A stretch of DNA of 64,000 nucleotides from Pseudomonas lurida. GTDB taxonomy: Bacteria; Pseudomonadota; Gammaproteobacteria; Pseudomonadales; Pseudomonadaceae. The DNA lies in contig NZ_PDJB01000001.1 of assembly GCF_002563895.1 (NCBI RefSeq), positions 5,253,501-5,317,500 on the forward strand, read 5' to 3'. The position numbers and the translations under genes were made by a program. The notes under the pieces are model-generated. The model made no database searches and had not been told where the DNA came from. It saw only the letters and a program-made list of their open reading frames with translations. Shown here one piece after another: positions 36,944-45,803 of the stretch; position 1 is the stretch's first letter; the number at the start of each line of letters is the position of its first letter.

Positions 36944-38071
36944 TTAGTGTTTGTCACGACGGAAGAACGCCAGGCGCTCTTCATCGACGGCCAGGCCCAG
37001 GCCCGGCGCGGTGGAGACATGCAGCTGGAAATCCCGGTACACCGGCGGCTCGGTGAGAATGTCTTCGGTGAGCAGCAACGGGCCGAACAGTTCGGTGTCC
37101 CACGCCAGCTTGTTCAGCGTGAGGAAGGCATGCGCCGACGCCAGCGTGCCGATGCCACCTTCGAGCATGGTGCCGCCGTACAGGCCGATCCCGGCCGCCT
37201 CGGCAATCGCCGCTGTGCGCAGTACCGCGCGGGGGCCGCCGTTCTTGGCGATCTTGAGGGCGAACACCGACGCCGCGCCTTCGCGGGCCAGGTTGAAGGC
37301 GTCCTCGACACACTCGATGGATTCATCCGCCATGATCGGCGCCGGGCTCGACAGGTTGAGCCGCGCCATGCCGCCACGGTTGTTGCGTGAGATGGGCTGT
37401 TCGATCAGGTCGATGCCGTTGTCGCCGAGCACCTTGCACGCGCGCAACGCAACCGCTTCGTCCCAGGCCTGGTTGACATCGACGCGCACACTGGCGCGGT
37501 CGCCCAGGGCCTTTTTGATCGCAATCACATGGGCCAGGTCGTGGCTGACGTCACCCGCACCGATCTTCAATTTGAAGATGCGGTGGCGGCGCAGGTCGAG
37601 CATCTTTTCGGCCTCGGCAATGTCCTTTTCGGTGTTGCCGCTGGCCAGGGTCCAGGCCACCGGCAAGGCATCGCGCACGCGGCCACCCAGCAGCTCGCTG
37701 ACCGGCAGGTTCAGGCGTTTGCCAAGGGCGTCGAGCAAGGCACTTTCGATGCCGGACTTGGCAAAGGTGTTGCCACGGATGCTGCGTTCCAGGCGCAACA
37801 TGGCGGCGTTGATGTTGCTGGCGTCCTGGCCGATCAGCAACGGCGCGAAGTGGCGGTCGATGTTGACCTTGATGCTGTCGGGGCTTTCATTGCCGTAGCT
37901 CAGGCCGCCAATGGTGGTGGCTTCGCCGATGCCCTCGATGCCGTCGGCGCAGCGCAGGCGGATGATCACCAGGGTCTGGTTTTGCATCGTGTGCATCGCC
38001 AGCTTGTGCGGGCGGATGGTGGGAAGGTCGACGATGATCGTCTCGATCGACTCGATGGCGCAAATCGGCAT
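36944..38071 (-). CDS. catB: Muconate cycloisomerase
   Basis: 375 residues of the enolase superfamily, MLE subgroup. Start at ATG 38071, within a frame that opens much earlier upstream. RHRIFKLKIGAGDV carries the catalytic Lys pair (KLK), ASVRVDVNQAWDEA the first metal Asp, and IMADESIE and ALKIAKNGG the next ligand and second Lys. It lactonises cis,cis-muconate. First gene of the catBCA operon; a CatR site lies 67-101 bp upstream. Confidence 0.95.
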   Translation of the reverse strand: MPICAIESIETIIVDLPTIRPHKLAMHTMQNQTLVIIRLRCADGIEGIGEATTIGGLSYGNESPDSIKVNIDRHFAPLLIGQDASNINAAMLRLERSIRGNTFAKSGIESALLDALGKRLNLPVSELLGGRVRDALPVAWTLASGNTEKDIAEAEKMLDLRRHRIFKLKIGAGDVSHDLAHVIAIKKALGDRASVRVDVNQAWDEAVALRACKVLGDNGIDLIEQPISRNNRGGMARLNLSSPAPIMADESIECVEDAFNLAREGAASVFALKIAKNGGPRAVLRTAAIAEAAGIGLYGGTMLEGGIGTLASAHAFLTLNKLAWDTELFGPLLLTEDILTEPPVYRDFQLHVSTAPGLGLAVDEERLAFFRRDKH

Positions 38072-38136
38072 GGCAATACCCGTTGGGTTCTTTTTAGATT
38101 CAAGCCGATTCTGTCCCGCATCTTTCTCGGCTTCCA

Positions 38137-38172
38137 ATATAGAATTGGTCTCAAGCAATACCCTCAAGGTAT
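38137..38172. promoter_or_regulatory. Tandem CatR (LysR) sites upstream of catB/catR
   Basis: ATAC-CCTCAAG-GTAT at 38158-38172 is exactly the ATAC-N7-GTAT core used by CatR/BenM/CatM. A degenerate copy, ATAT-AGAATTG-GTCT, lies at 38137-38151, 21 bp (two helical turns) away. This is the recognition-site plus activation-site pattern of LysR activation: the strong site nearer catR, the weaker site nearer the catB promoter. Confidence 0.75.
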
Positions 38173-38185
38173 GAAAGGAGCCGTT

Positions 38186-39061
38186 ATGGAACTGCGTCAC
38201 CTGCGCTATTTCCAGGTGCTGGGGGAAACCCTGAATTTCACCCGCGCCGCCGAACGCCTGCACATCGCCCAGCCGCCATTGAGCCGGCAGATCCAGCAAC
38301 TGGAGGACGAATTGGGCGTGGTGCTGCTTGAGCGTGGTCGACCGTTGCGGCTGACCGAGGCCGGGCGCTTTTTCTATGAGCACGCCAATGTGCTGCTGGA
38401 ACAACTGAACAAGGTCTGCGACAACACGCGACGCATCGGCCAGGGTGAGAAGACCTGGCTGGGTATCGGCTTCGCGCCGTCGACCCTGTACGGCGTGTTG
38501 CCGGAGCTGATTCGGCGGCTGCGCACCCATGAGGCGCTGGAGTTGGAGTTGGGGCTGTCGGAGATGACGACCCTGCAGCAGGTCGAAGCGCTCAAGGCCG
38601 GGCGGATCGACGTAGGGTTCGGGCGCATTCGCATCGACGACCCGGCCATTGTCCAGCGCGTGCTGGTGGAGGATCGGCTGGTGGCGGTACTGCCCACCGG
38701 CCACCCGTTGCTGGCCGCCCCCGCGACCCTCGCGCAACTTGCCGCCGAACCCTTCGTGCTCTACCCCGGCAACCCACGCCCCAGCTATGCCGACCACGTG
38801 ATCGCGCTGTTCGACGCCCATGGCCTGAGCCTCAAGGTAGCGCAGTGGACCAATGAACTGCAGACCGCCATCGGCCTGGTCGGCGCCGGCATGGGTGTGA
38901 CACTGGTGCCGGCCTCGGTGCAGGTGCTGCACCGTGCCGACATCGGCTACACGCCGATTGTGGAAGCCACCGCGACGTCGCCGATCATTCTCAGCCGGCG
39001 GGTGAATGATCAGTCGCCGGGGCTGAGTCATTGCCTGCACCTGGTGGAAGAATTGATCTGA
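38186..39061 (+). CDS. catR: LysR-family activator of the cat genes
   Basis: 291 residues from ATG 38186, behind AAAGGAG. HTH ~1-58 (MELRHLRYFQVLGETLNFTR; LHIAQPPLSRQIQQLEDELG), the CatR/BenM subclass start. The effector domain has the GIGFAPSTLYGVLPELIRRL opening typical of muconate-responsive regulators. Divergent from catB. Autorepression is likely because the strong site ends only 13 bp before this start codon. Confidence 0.93.
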   Translation: MELRHLRYFQVLGETLNFTRAAERLHIAQPPLSRQIQQLEDELGVVLLERGRPLRLTEAGRFFYEHANVLLEQLNKVCDNTRRIGQGEKTWLGIGFAPSTLYGVLPELIRRLRTHEALELELGLSEMTTLQQVEALKAGRIDVGFGRIRIDDPAIVQRVLVEDRLVAVLPTGHPLLAAPATLAQLAAEPFVLYPGNPRPSYADHVIALFDAHGLSLKVAQWTNELQTAIGLVGAGMGVTLVPASVQVLHRADIGYTPIVEATATSPIILSRRVNDQSPGLSHCLHLVEELI

Positions 39062-39100
39062 GCCCCAAAGCCAGCTCCCACTTTTTGATCTTCATTGCTT

Positions 39101-40081
39101 TCAAACGCTGCGCATACGCTTGCGCTGCAACGTCTGGCTCGGCGACTCATCGAACAGCTTGCGGTACTCCGCCGAGAACCGTCCCAAGTGAGTAAAGCCC
39201 CACCCCAGGGCGATCTCGGAAATGGTACGGGTGGCGCCGTGTTCGAGGATTTCCTGGCGCACGGCAGAAAGTCGGTACTTCTTCAAATAGGCCATGGGCG
39301 ACAGCGCGAAGTATTTGCGAAACGCATCGAACAGCTTGAACCGCGACACACCGGCGGCGGCTTCCAGGTCTTCCAGGTGCACGGCTTCGCGCGCGTTGTC
39401 GTGGATGCACTGGCGGGCACGGATCAGGTAATGCGGCAGTTTCACCCCCAAGACATCGCGCAGTTCTTCGGAGTAATTGTTCGGCTGGGCCAGGATCAGG
39501 CCCTTGATCAGCGAGCTTTCCAGGTCGCGGGTAAAGGCGGCCTGCTCATACAACTCGCTGCCATGTTCCAACTCCGCAATAAAGTAACGCGCCATGCGCC
39601 ACCACGACGCTGAAGCACCGTCCACCGCGTCCATCACCGACTCAAAGCGCAACGGCGCCTCGATCGGCCGTTGCAGCAAACCTTCCAGCGACTCACTCAT
39701 CGCCGCGCGCGTGATCACCACCTGCAACTTGCGGCAGTCGCCGGAGATCGCCAGCACCTGATGCTCGTTGGGCGAGATAATCACACCCTGGTCGCGGTTG
39801 GAACTCAGGCGCTCACCGTTCTTGCTCAACTCCTGCTCGCCCACCAGGGGCAGGCTCAGGCTGTAGCTGCTGAAGTGCTCGGCGTCTTCGATGTCGATGG
39901 TCACGTCAGTGCCGTATTCGATCACACCCAGGGTAGTGGCGCGGGACTTGAATACGTTGGCGCTGTGGTGAAAGCGCAGGCGTTCGGGCGTGGCGGTGGC
40001 CAGGCGATGGGGCCCGCAGATACCGGACATCCAGCTGCGGGCGCCCTCCAGGTCGAAGCGTTGAATCGTTTGGCTGCTCAT
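39101..40081 (-). CDS. antR: AraC/XylS-family activator AntR
   Basis: 326 residues from ATG 40081. N-terminal ligand domain ~1-215 (AraC_binding_2 type). Two C-terminal HTH motifs: LEDLEAAAGVSRFKLFDAFR, and TISEIALGWGFTHLGRFSAE followed by FDESPSQTL. Divergent from antA. AntR proteins activate antABC in response to anthranilate. BenR is the close alternative; absence of benD and presence of kyn genes favour AntR. Confidence 0.9.
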   Translation of the reverse strand: MSSQTIQRFDLEGARSWMSGICGPHRLATATPERLRFHHSANVFKSRATTLGVIEYGTDVTIDIEDAEHFSSYSLSLPLVGEQELSKNGERLSSNRDQGVIISPNEHQVLAISGDCRKLQVVITRAAMSESLEGLLQRPIEAPLRFESVMDAVDGASASWWRMARYFIAELEHGSELYEQAAFTRDLESSLIKGLILAQPNNYSEELRDVLGVKLPHYLIRARQCIHDNAREAVHLEDLEAAAGVSRFKLFDAFRKYFALSPMAYLKKYRLSAVRQEILEHGATRTISEIALGWGFTHLGRFSAEYRKLFDESPSQTLQRKRMRSV

Positions 40082-40175
40082 CAGGGTGCACCCACGGCGG
40101 TTAGGCTGTTGCGCGCTCTGGCGGCGCGTCGTTAGTGTTCCATAGCAAGTAATGCGCCACGCCAGCGCAATAGCC

Positions 40176-40328
40176 ACTGGGTGGATAGCAATCGTCGACT
40201 AGGCGGATAAGCCGCCGGTTTTTTCGCCTCATGCCCCGCCAGACAGTAGCGCATCCCGTCACGACTATGCACCGGGTTGGGTATTTGCTGCCCAATTTTC
40301 CGGCCCAGGTTCCCCCACTAAGCGGATA
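40176..40328. promoter_or_regulatory. Three ACTNRGYGGATA direct repeats in the antR-antA region
   Basis: ACTGGGTGGATA (40176-40187), ACTAGGCGGATA (40198-40209) and ACTAAGCGGATA (40317-40328), all in the same orientation. The first two are 22 bp apart. The third ends 24 bp before a TAATAA (40353), placing it just upstream of the -35 position of antA, as expected for an AraC/XylS activator. The surrounding 313-bp gap (40082-40394) contains no gene. Confidence 0.65.
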
Positions 40329-40394
40329 GCCCGCACCCTGCCCCGCTGCCTCTAATAAACCACCGATTAGCCCCTACCCAAAAAGGTGCCTCCC

Positions 40395-41786
40395 ATGAGT
40401 GGTGCAAGAAGCGTCGAGCAGTGGAAAACGTTTATCGAAAGCTGCCTGGACTTTCGTCCGGCAGACGACGTGTTCCGTATTGCCCGCGATATGTTCACCG
40501 AGCCGGAACTGTTCGATCTGGAGATGGAACTGATCTTCGAAAAGAACTGGATCTACGCCTGCCACGAAAGCGAACTGGCCAATCACCACGACTTCGTGAC
40601 GATGCGCGCCGGGCGCCAGCCGATGATCATCACCCGCGATGGCGAAGGTCGGCTCAATGCGTTGATCAACGCCTGCCAGCACCGCGGCACCACCCTGACG
40701 CGGGTCGGCAAGGGCAACCAATCCACCTTCACCTGCCCGTTCCATGCCTGGTGCTACAAGAGCGACGGCCGACTGGTGAAGGTCAAGGCACCGGGGGAAT
40801 ACCCGGAGGGTTTCGACAAAGCCACACGCGGCCTGAAAAAGGCACGCATCGAGAGCTACAAGGGCTTTGTATTCATCAGCCTGGACGTGAATGGCACCGA
40901 CAGCCTGGAAGACTTCCTCGGCGACGCCAAAGTGTTCTTCGACATGATGGTTGCCCAATCCGCTACCGGTGAGCTGGAAGTGCTGCCGGGCAAATCCGCC
41001 TACACCTACGACGGCAACTGGAAGCTGCAGAACGAAAACGGCCTGGACGGTTATCACGTCAGCACCGTGCACTACAACTACGTGGCCACGGTGCAGCATC
41101 GCCAACAGGTAAACACCGAAAACGGCACAGGCGCAGGCAGCACCCTGGACTACAGCAAGCTCGGCGCCGGCGACGCCAACACCGATGACGGCTGGTTCGC
41201 GTTCAATAACGGCCACAGCCTGTTGTTCAGCGACATGCCCAACCCCAGCGTGCGCTCCGGCTACGCCACCATCATGCCGCGCCTGGTGGAAGAACACGGC
41301 CAGCAAAAGGCCGAGTGGATGATGCACCGCCTGCGCAACCTGAATATCTACCCGAGCCTGTTCTTCCTCGACCAGATCAGCTCGCAGCTGCGCATCATCC
41401 GCCCGGTGGCGTGGAACAAGACCGAGATCATCAGCCAGTGCCTGGGGGTGAAGAACGAGTCCGATGCCGACCGGGAAAACCGGATCCGCCAGTTCGAGGA
41501 TTTCTTCAACGTGTCCGGCATGGGCACACCGGATGACCTGGTGGAGTTTCGCGAAGCCCAGCGCGGTTTCCAGGGCCGGCTTGAACGCTGGAGCGATATC
41601 TCACGCGGCAGCCACCGCTGGGAAACCGGCCCAACGCCCAACAGCGAAGCCATCGGCATACAACCGGCGATGACCGGCACCGAGTTCACCCACGAAGGCC
41701 TCTACGTCAACCAGCACCGCAACTGGCAGCAGTTCCTGCTCAACGGCCTCGATAGGCAAGCGCTGACACTGCGGGAGGTGAAGTGA
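40395..41786 (+). CDS. antA: Anthranilate 1,2-dioxygenase, large subunit
   Basis: 463 residues from ATG 40395 (a GTG nine bases earlier is less likely). Rieske centre: CQHRGTTLTRVGKGNQSTFT between CxH and CPFHAW (~residues 93-116). The mononuclear-iron site is in ENGLDGYHVSTVHYNY (~213-228). The FEKNWIYACHESEL opening is shared by benzoate and anthranilate dioxygenases. It converts anthranilate to catechol, CO2 and ammonia. No benD follows, as expected because the anthranilate product decomposes directly to catechol. Confidence 0.92.
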   Translation: MSGARSVEQWKTFIESCLDFRPADDVFRIARDMFTEPELFDLEMELIFEKNWIYACHESELANHHDFVTMRAGRQPMIITRDGEGRLNALINACQHRGTTLTRVGKGNQSTFTCPFHAWCYKSDGRLVKVKAPGEYPEGFDKATRGLKKARIESYKGFVFISLDVNGTDSLEDFLGDAKVFFDMMVAQSATGELEVLPGKSAYTYDGNWKLQNENGLDGYHVSTVHYNYVATVQHRQQVNTENGTGAGSTLDYSKLGAGDANTDDGWFAFNNGHSLLFSDMPNPSVRSGYATIMPRLVEEHGQQKAEWMMHRLRNLNIYPSLFFLDQISSQLRIIRPVAWNKTEIISQCLGVKNESDADRENRIRQFEDFFNVSGMGTPDDLVEFREAQRGFQGRLERWSDISRGSHRWETGPTPNSEAIGIQPAMTGTEFTHEGLYVNQHRNWQQFLLNGLDRQALTLREVK

Positions 41787-42277
41787 TGAATGCCCAGTTG
41801 CAGTACCAGATCGAGCAGTTCTTCTACCGCAAGTCCGCGCTGTGCGACGCCCAGGACTGGGATGCCTATGTGCAGTTGTTCGACCCGCAGAGCGAGTTCC
41901 ACCTGCCGCAGTGGGACTCGGAGCACGTCTACACCCGCGACCCCAAGCGCGAGATGTCGTTGATCTATTACGCCAACCGCTCGGGCCTGGAAGACCGCGT
42001 GTTCCGCCTGCGCACCGGCAAGGCCGCGTCGGCCACGCCGATGCCACGCACCTTGCACCTGATCAACAACGTGCGCATTGCCGAGCAGGCGGATGGCACG
42101 CTGGAGGTGCGACTGAACTGGCACACCCTGTTCTATCGCCTGGCCACCTCAGAGCAATTTTATGGCCACGCCACCTATCACCTGAAACCCGATGGCGACA
42201 GCTGGTTGATCACCCGCAAGCACGCGCTGCTGCTCAACGACACGATTAATTCGGTGCTCGATTTCTATCACTTGTAG
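41786..42277 (+). CDS. antB: Anthranilate 1,2-dioxygenase, small subunit
   Basis: 163 residues, the family length. SnoaL-like/ring-hydroxylating beta fold: YQIEQFFYRKSALCDAQDWD at ~7-26, DPKREMSLIYYANRSGLEDR in the middle, and HATYHLKPDGDSWLITRKHA near the end. The ATG overlaps the antA stop (ATGA), so the subunits are translationally coupled, with GGGAGG upstream. Confidence 0.93.
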   Translation: MNAQLQYQIEQFFYRKSALCDAQDWDAYVQLFDPQSEFHLPQWDSEHVYTRDPKREMSLIYYANRSGLEDRVFRLRTGKAASATPMPRTLHLINNVRIAEQADGTLEVRLNWHTLFYRLATSEQFYGHATYHLKPDGDSWLITRKHALLLNDTINSVLDFYHL

Positions 42278-42326
42278 CAGAGAGCCTTGTGGCGAGCGCA
42301 CGTCAGAAATACGCGGAGAGCAATAC

Positions 42327-43334
42327 ATGAATCACAAAGTGGCCTTCAGTTTTGCCGACGGCAAGACCCTGTTTTTCCCGGTGGGCGCCAATGAAATCCT
42401 GTTGGATGCAGCGCTGCGCAACGGCATCAAGATCCCTCTGGATTGTCGCGAAGGTGTCTGCGGCACCTGCCAGGGCCGTTGCGAGTCCGGCGACTACAGC
42501 CAGGACTATGTCGATGAGGAAGCCCTCTCCAGCCTCGACCTGCAACAACGCAAGATGCTCAGTTGCCAGACGCGGGTGAAGTCCGATGCAACCTTCTATT
42601 TCGACTTTGATTCGAGCCTGTGCAATGCGCCGGGCCCGGTGCAGGTGCGTGGCACGGTGAGCGCGGTGCAGCAGGTGTCGGCCAGTACGGCGATCCTGCA
42701 GGTGCAGTTGGAACAGGCGCTGGATTTTCTGCCGGGCCAGTACGCGCGCCTGGCGGTGCCGGGCACGGACAGTTGGCGGTCGTACTCCTTTGCCAACCTT
42801 CCGGGCCATCAACTGCAATTTCTGCTGCGCCTGTTGCCTGATGGGGTGATGAGCAATTACATCCGCGAACGTTGCCAGGTGGGCGATGAGCTGTTGATGG
42901 AAGCACCACTTGGCGCCTTCTATTTGCGTCACGTCACCCAGCCATTGGTACTGGTGGCGGGTGGAACCGGGTTATCGGCCTTGCTCGGCATGCTCGATGA
43001 ACTGGCCGCCAGTGGTTGCGACCAGCCCGTGCACCTCTACTATGGCGTGCGCGGTGCCGAAGACTTGTGCGAAGCGCCGCGCATCCAGGCCTATGCCGCG
43101 AAAATCCCGGGCTTTCGCTACACCGAAGTCCTCAGCGCACCTTCAGAGGACTGGCCCGGCAAGCGCGGCTACCTCACCGACCATTTCGACCTGGCCGAAT
43201 TGCGGGACAGATCGGCGGATATGTACCTGTGCGGCCCCCCGCCAATGGTCGAATCCATCCAGCAATGGCTGACGGATCAGGCACTTGATGGCGTTCAGCT
43301 GTATTACGAAAAGTTCACGCAGAGTAATATCTGA
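42327..43334 (+). CDS. antC: Anthranilate 1,2-dioxygenase, reductase
   Basis: 335 residues. N-terminal plant-type [2Fe-2S] ferredoxin ~1-95 (PLDCREGVCGTCQGRCESGD with three of four Cys; the fourth in RKMLSCQTRV). FAD domain ~105-205 (GQYARLAVPGTDSWRSYSFA, the RxYS motif). NAD domain ~210-335 (VLVAGGTGLSALLGMLDEL). It passes electrons from NADH to the AntAB oxygenase. GGAG ten bases before the ATG. Confidence 0.95.
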   Translation: MNHKVAFSFADGKTLFFPVGANEILLDAALRNGIKIPLDCREGVCGTCQGRCESGDYSQDYVDEEALSSLDLQQRKMLSCQTRVKSDATFYFDFDSSLCNAPGPVQVRGTVSAVQQVSASTAILQVQLEQALDFLPGQYARLAVPGTDSWRSYSFANLPGHQLQFLLRLLPDGVMSNYIRERCQVGDELLMEAPLGAFYLRHVTQPLVLVAGGTGLSALLGMLDELAASGCDQPVHLYYGVRGAEDLCEAPRIQAYAAKIPGFRYTEVLSAPSEDWPGKRGYLTDHFDLAELRDRSADMYLCGPPPMVESIQQWLTDQALDGVQLYYEKFTQSNI

Positions 43335-43355
43335 CCCCTCAGCACTTCTGAGGGG
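43335..43355. terminator. Hairpin between antC and the permease gene
   Basis: CCCCTCAG-CACTT-CTGAGGGG, starting with the first base after the antC stop. It is a perfect 8-bp stem but lacks a T-tract, so it may be a partial terminator or an mRNA-stabilising end rather than a full stop. Confidence 0.6.
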
Positions 43356-43406
43356 CTGATGCGGCGTGCACTCAACCCTGAGAAAAACAAGTAGAAGGGA
43401 ATGTTA

Positions 43407-44810
43407 ATGGCGGATGACATGGTTAACCCGGTAGGCCTCAAGCGTGGCCTGAAGAACCGGCACATTCAGCTGATCGCCTTGGGAGGGGCGATTGGCACGG
43501 GGTTGTTCCTCGGCTCGGCCGGGGTGCTCAAGTCGGCGGGCCCGTCGATGATCCTGGGTTACGCGATTGCCGGTTTTATCGCGTTCCTGATCATGCGCCA
43601 GCTCGGCGAGATGATCGTCGAAGAGCCGGTGGCCGGTTCCTTCAGCCACTTCGCGCACAAATACTGGGGCGGCTACGCAGGCTTCCTGGCGGGCTGGAAC
43701 TACTGGGTACTCTACGTACTGGTGGGCATGGCCGAACTGACGGCGGTGGGCAAATACATCCAGTTCTGGTGGCCGGAGATCCCGACTTGGGTCAGTGCAC
43801 TGGTGTTCTTTGTCGCGGTGAACCTGATCAACACCCTGAACGTGAAGTTCTTCGGGGAAGCCGAGTTCTGGTTCGCGATCATCAAGGTGGTGGCGATTGT
43901 CGGCATGATCGTCCTGGGTTGCTACCTGCTGTTCAGCGGCACCGGAGGTCCACAAGCCTCCATCAGCAACCTGTGGAGCCACGGCGGGTTCTTCCCGAAT
44001 GGCGGCATGGGGCTGTTGATGTCCATGGCGTTCATCATGTTCTCGTTCGGTGGCCTGGAGCTGGTGGGGATCACCGCCGCCGAGGCCAGCGAGCCGCGCA
44101 AGGTCATCCCGAAGGCGATCAACCAGGTGGTGTACCGGATCCTGATTTTCTACGTCGGCGCCCTGACCGTGCTGCTGTCGCTGTACCCATGGGACCAGCT
44201 GCTGCAAACCCTCGGCGCGTCGGGCGATGCCTACAGCGGCAGCCCGTTCGTGCAAATCTTCGCGTTGATCGGTAACGACACCGCCGCGCACATCCTCAAC
44301 TTCGTAGTGCTGACCGCGGCGCTCTCGGTGTACAACAGCGGCGTGTACTGCAACAGCCGCATGCTGTTCGGCCTGGCCGAGCAAGGCGATGCGCCCAAAT
44401 CGCTGATGAAGCTCAACAAGCAAGGCGTGCCGATTCGGGCACTGGCGATCTCGGCGTTGGTGACGATGCTGTGCGTGGTGGTCAACTACGTGGCACCGCA
44501 GAGTGCCCTGGAGTGGCTGTTTGCGCTGGTGGTTGCCTCGCTGATGATCAACTGGGCGCTGATCAGCATCACCCACATCAAGTTCCGCAAAGCCATGGGT
44601 GAACAAGGCGTAACGCCGTCCTTCAAGACCTTCTGGTTCCCATTCAGCAACTACCTGTGCCTGGCATTCATGGTGATGATCATCAGTGTGATGCTGGCGA
44701 TCCCGGGCATTCGCGAGTCGGTGTATGCAATGCCGGTGTGGGTGGGGATTATCTATGTGGCGTATCGGTTGCGGGTGCGCAGGAGTCACGCGGTCGTCAA
44801 CGCACAATAA
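43407..44810 (+). CDS. aroP: Aromatic amino acid permease (AroP-type)
   Basis: 467 residues from ATG 43407 (AAGGGA six bases before; the ATG at 43401 abuts it). APC family, twelve helices: LKRGLKNRHIQLIALGGAIG at the start, AIGTGLFLGSAGVLKSAGPS, then EEPVAGSFSHFAHKYWGGYA and FSFGGLELVGITAAEASEPR. These blocks match AroP/PheP transporters. Next to kynAB and antABC, tryptophan uptake is the likely role; anthranilate uptake is a possible alternative. Confidence 0.87.
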   Translation: MADDMVNPVGLKRGLKNRHIQLIALGGAIGTGLFLGSAGVLKSAGPSMILGYAIAGFIAFLIMRQLGEMIVEEPVAGSFSHFAHKYWGGYAGFLAGWNYWVLYVLVGMAELTAVGKYIQFWWPEIPTWVSALVFFVAVNLINTLNVKFFGEAEFWFAIIKVVAIVGMIVLGCYLLFSGTGGPQASISNLWSHGGFFPNGGMGLLMSMAFIMFSFGGLELVGITAAEASEPRKVIPKAINQVVYRILIFYVGALTVLLSLYPWDQLLQTLGASGDAYSGSPFVQIFALIGNDTAAHILNFVVLTAALSVYNSGVYCNSRMLFGLAEQGDAPKSLMKLNKQGVPIRALAISALVTMLCVVVNYVAPQSALEWLFALVVASLMINWALISITHIKFRKAMGEQGVTPSFKTFWFPFSNYLCLAFMVMIISVMLAIPGIRESVYAMPVWVGIIYVAYRLRVRRSHAVVNAQ

Positions 44811-44814
44811 TACC

Positions 44815-44896
44815 TGGGGGAGCCGCGATGGCGGTGTGTCAGCTACGGGGTGTACTGGCTGAAGCTGCGCCATCGCAGGCAAGCCAGCTCCTGCAG
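44815..44896. repeat. REP pair 8
   Basis: Arms GGGGGAGCCGCGATGGCG and GCCATCGCAGGCAAGCCAGC followed by TCCTGCA. Between the convergent permease and kynA genes; the left arm is shortened. Confidence 0.72.
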
Positions 44897-44916
44897 TTTT
44901 GAATGCATGCCAAATG

Positions 44917-44944
44917 AAAAGCCCCGGTGATCCGGGGCTTTTTG
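44917..44944. terminator. Bidirectional terminator
   Basis: AAAAGCCCCGG-TGAT-CCGGGGCTTTTT, serving both the permease gene (plus) and kynBA (minus), 1 bp beyond the kynA stop. Confidence 0.92.
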
Positions 44945-44945
44945 T

Positions 44946-45803
44946 TTATAGCGTCGAGCGTACTCGCCACAACTCGGGGAACAACACCGTGTCGAGCATC
45001 TTGCGCAAATACCCCACACCTTCCGTGCCGCCAGTGCCGGGCTGGAAGCCGATGATCCGCTCTACCGTGGTCACATGGCGGAAGCGCCATTGGCGGAACG
45101 AATCCTCCAGGTCGATAAACTTCTCGGCCAACTGATACAGGTCCCAGTAGCGGGTCGGGTCGCGGTACACCTCACGCCACGCCGCCTCCACGGACTCGTC
45201 GTGAACCGTCGCAGCCGTCGGGTCGCGCTCGGCACGTTTCGGATCAATCGCCAGGCCGGCCTTGATCATCAGGTTGATCGCCTCGTCATACAGCGACGGC
45301 GTGGCGATTGCCACTTTCAACTCGTTCAACAGCTCCGGCCGATGGGCGTGAGGCCGCAACAGTGCTGCGCTTTTATTGCCGAGGATAAATTCGATTTCGC
45401 GGTACTGGAACGACTGGAACCCCGACGACTGCCCCAGGAACGGCCGGATCGCCTTGTATTCCGACGGTGTCATCGTCGCCAGCACCGCCCAGGCGTGCAC
45501 CAGTTGATCGAAGATGCGCGACACACGCGCCAGCATCTTGAACGCCGGCGGCAGCTCGCCCAGGCGCACGTGTTCGCGGGCCGCCTTGAGTTCGTGGAGC
45601 ATCAGTTTCATCCACAATTCGGAGGTCTGGTGCTGGATGATAAACAGCATTTCGTTGTGGTCCGGCGACAGCGGGTGCTGGGCGCTGAGGACTTTGCCCA
45701 GGTCCAGGTAATCGCCGTAGCTCATGGACTCGGAAAAATTCAGTTCGGCGTTATGCCATTCTTCGGGCGGCTGGTAATCGGCAGAGAAGGGACATTGGCT
45801 CAT
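44946..45803 (-). CDS. kynA: Tryptophan 2,3-dioxygenase
   Basis: 285 residues. Mostly helical haem protein: [20 protein letters not shown] (~51-70) includes the substrate-contacting His, [14 protein letters not shown] the Arg region, and [20 protein letters not shown] the proximal haem His and the GTGGT loop. It oxidises tryptophan to N-formylkynurenine. Its start overlaps the kynB stop by 4 bp. Confidence 0.96.
   Translation of the reverse strand: MSQCPFSADYQPPEEWHNAELNFSESMSYGDYLDLGKVLSAQHPLSPDHNEMLFIIQHQTSELWMKLMLHELKAAREHVRLGELPPAFKMLARVSRIFDQLVHAWAVLATMTPSEYKAIRPFLGQSSGFQSFQYREIEFILGNKSAALLRPHAHRPELLNELKVAIATPSLYDEAINLMIKAGLAIDPKRAERDPTAATVHDESVEAAWREVYRDPTRYWDLYQLAEKFIDLEDSFRQWRFRHVTTVERIIGFQPGTGGTEGVGYLRKMLDTVLFPELWRVRSTL

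Noticed and set aside
40395..43334. Benzoate 1,2-dioxygenase (benABC) instead of antABC
   Set aside because: The families are close, but no benD follows and the locus lies among kynurenine genes with an AntR-type regulator. Not excluded by sequence alone.
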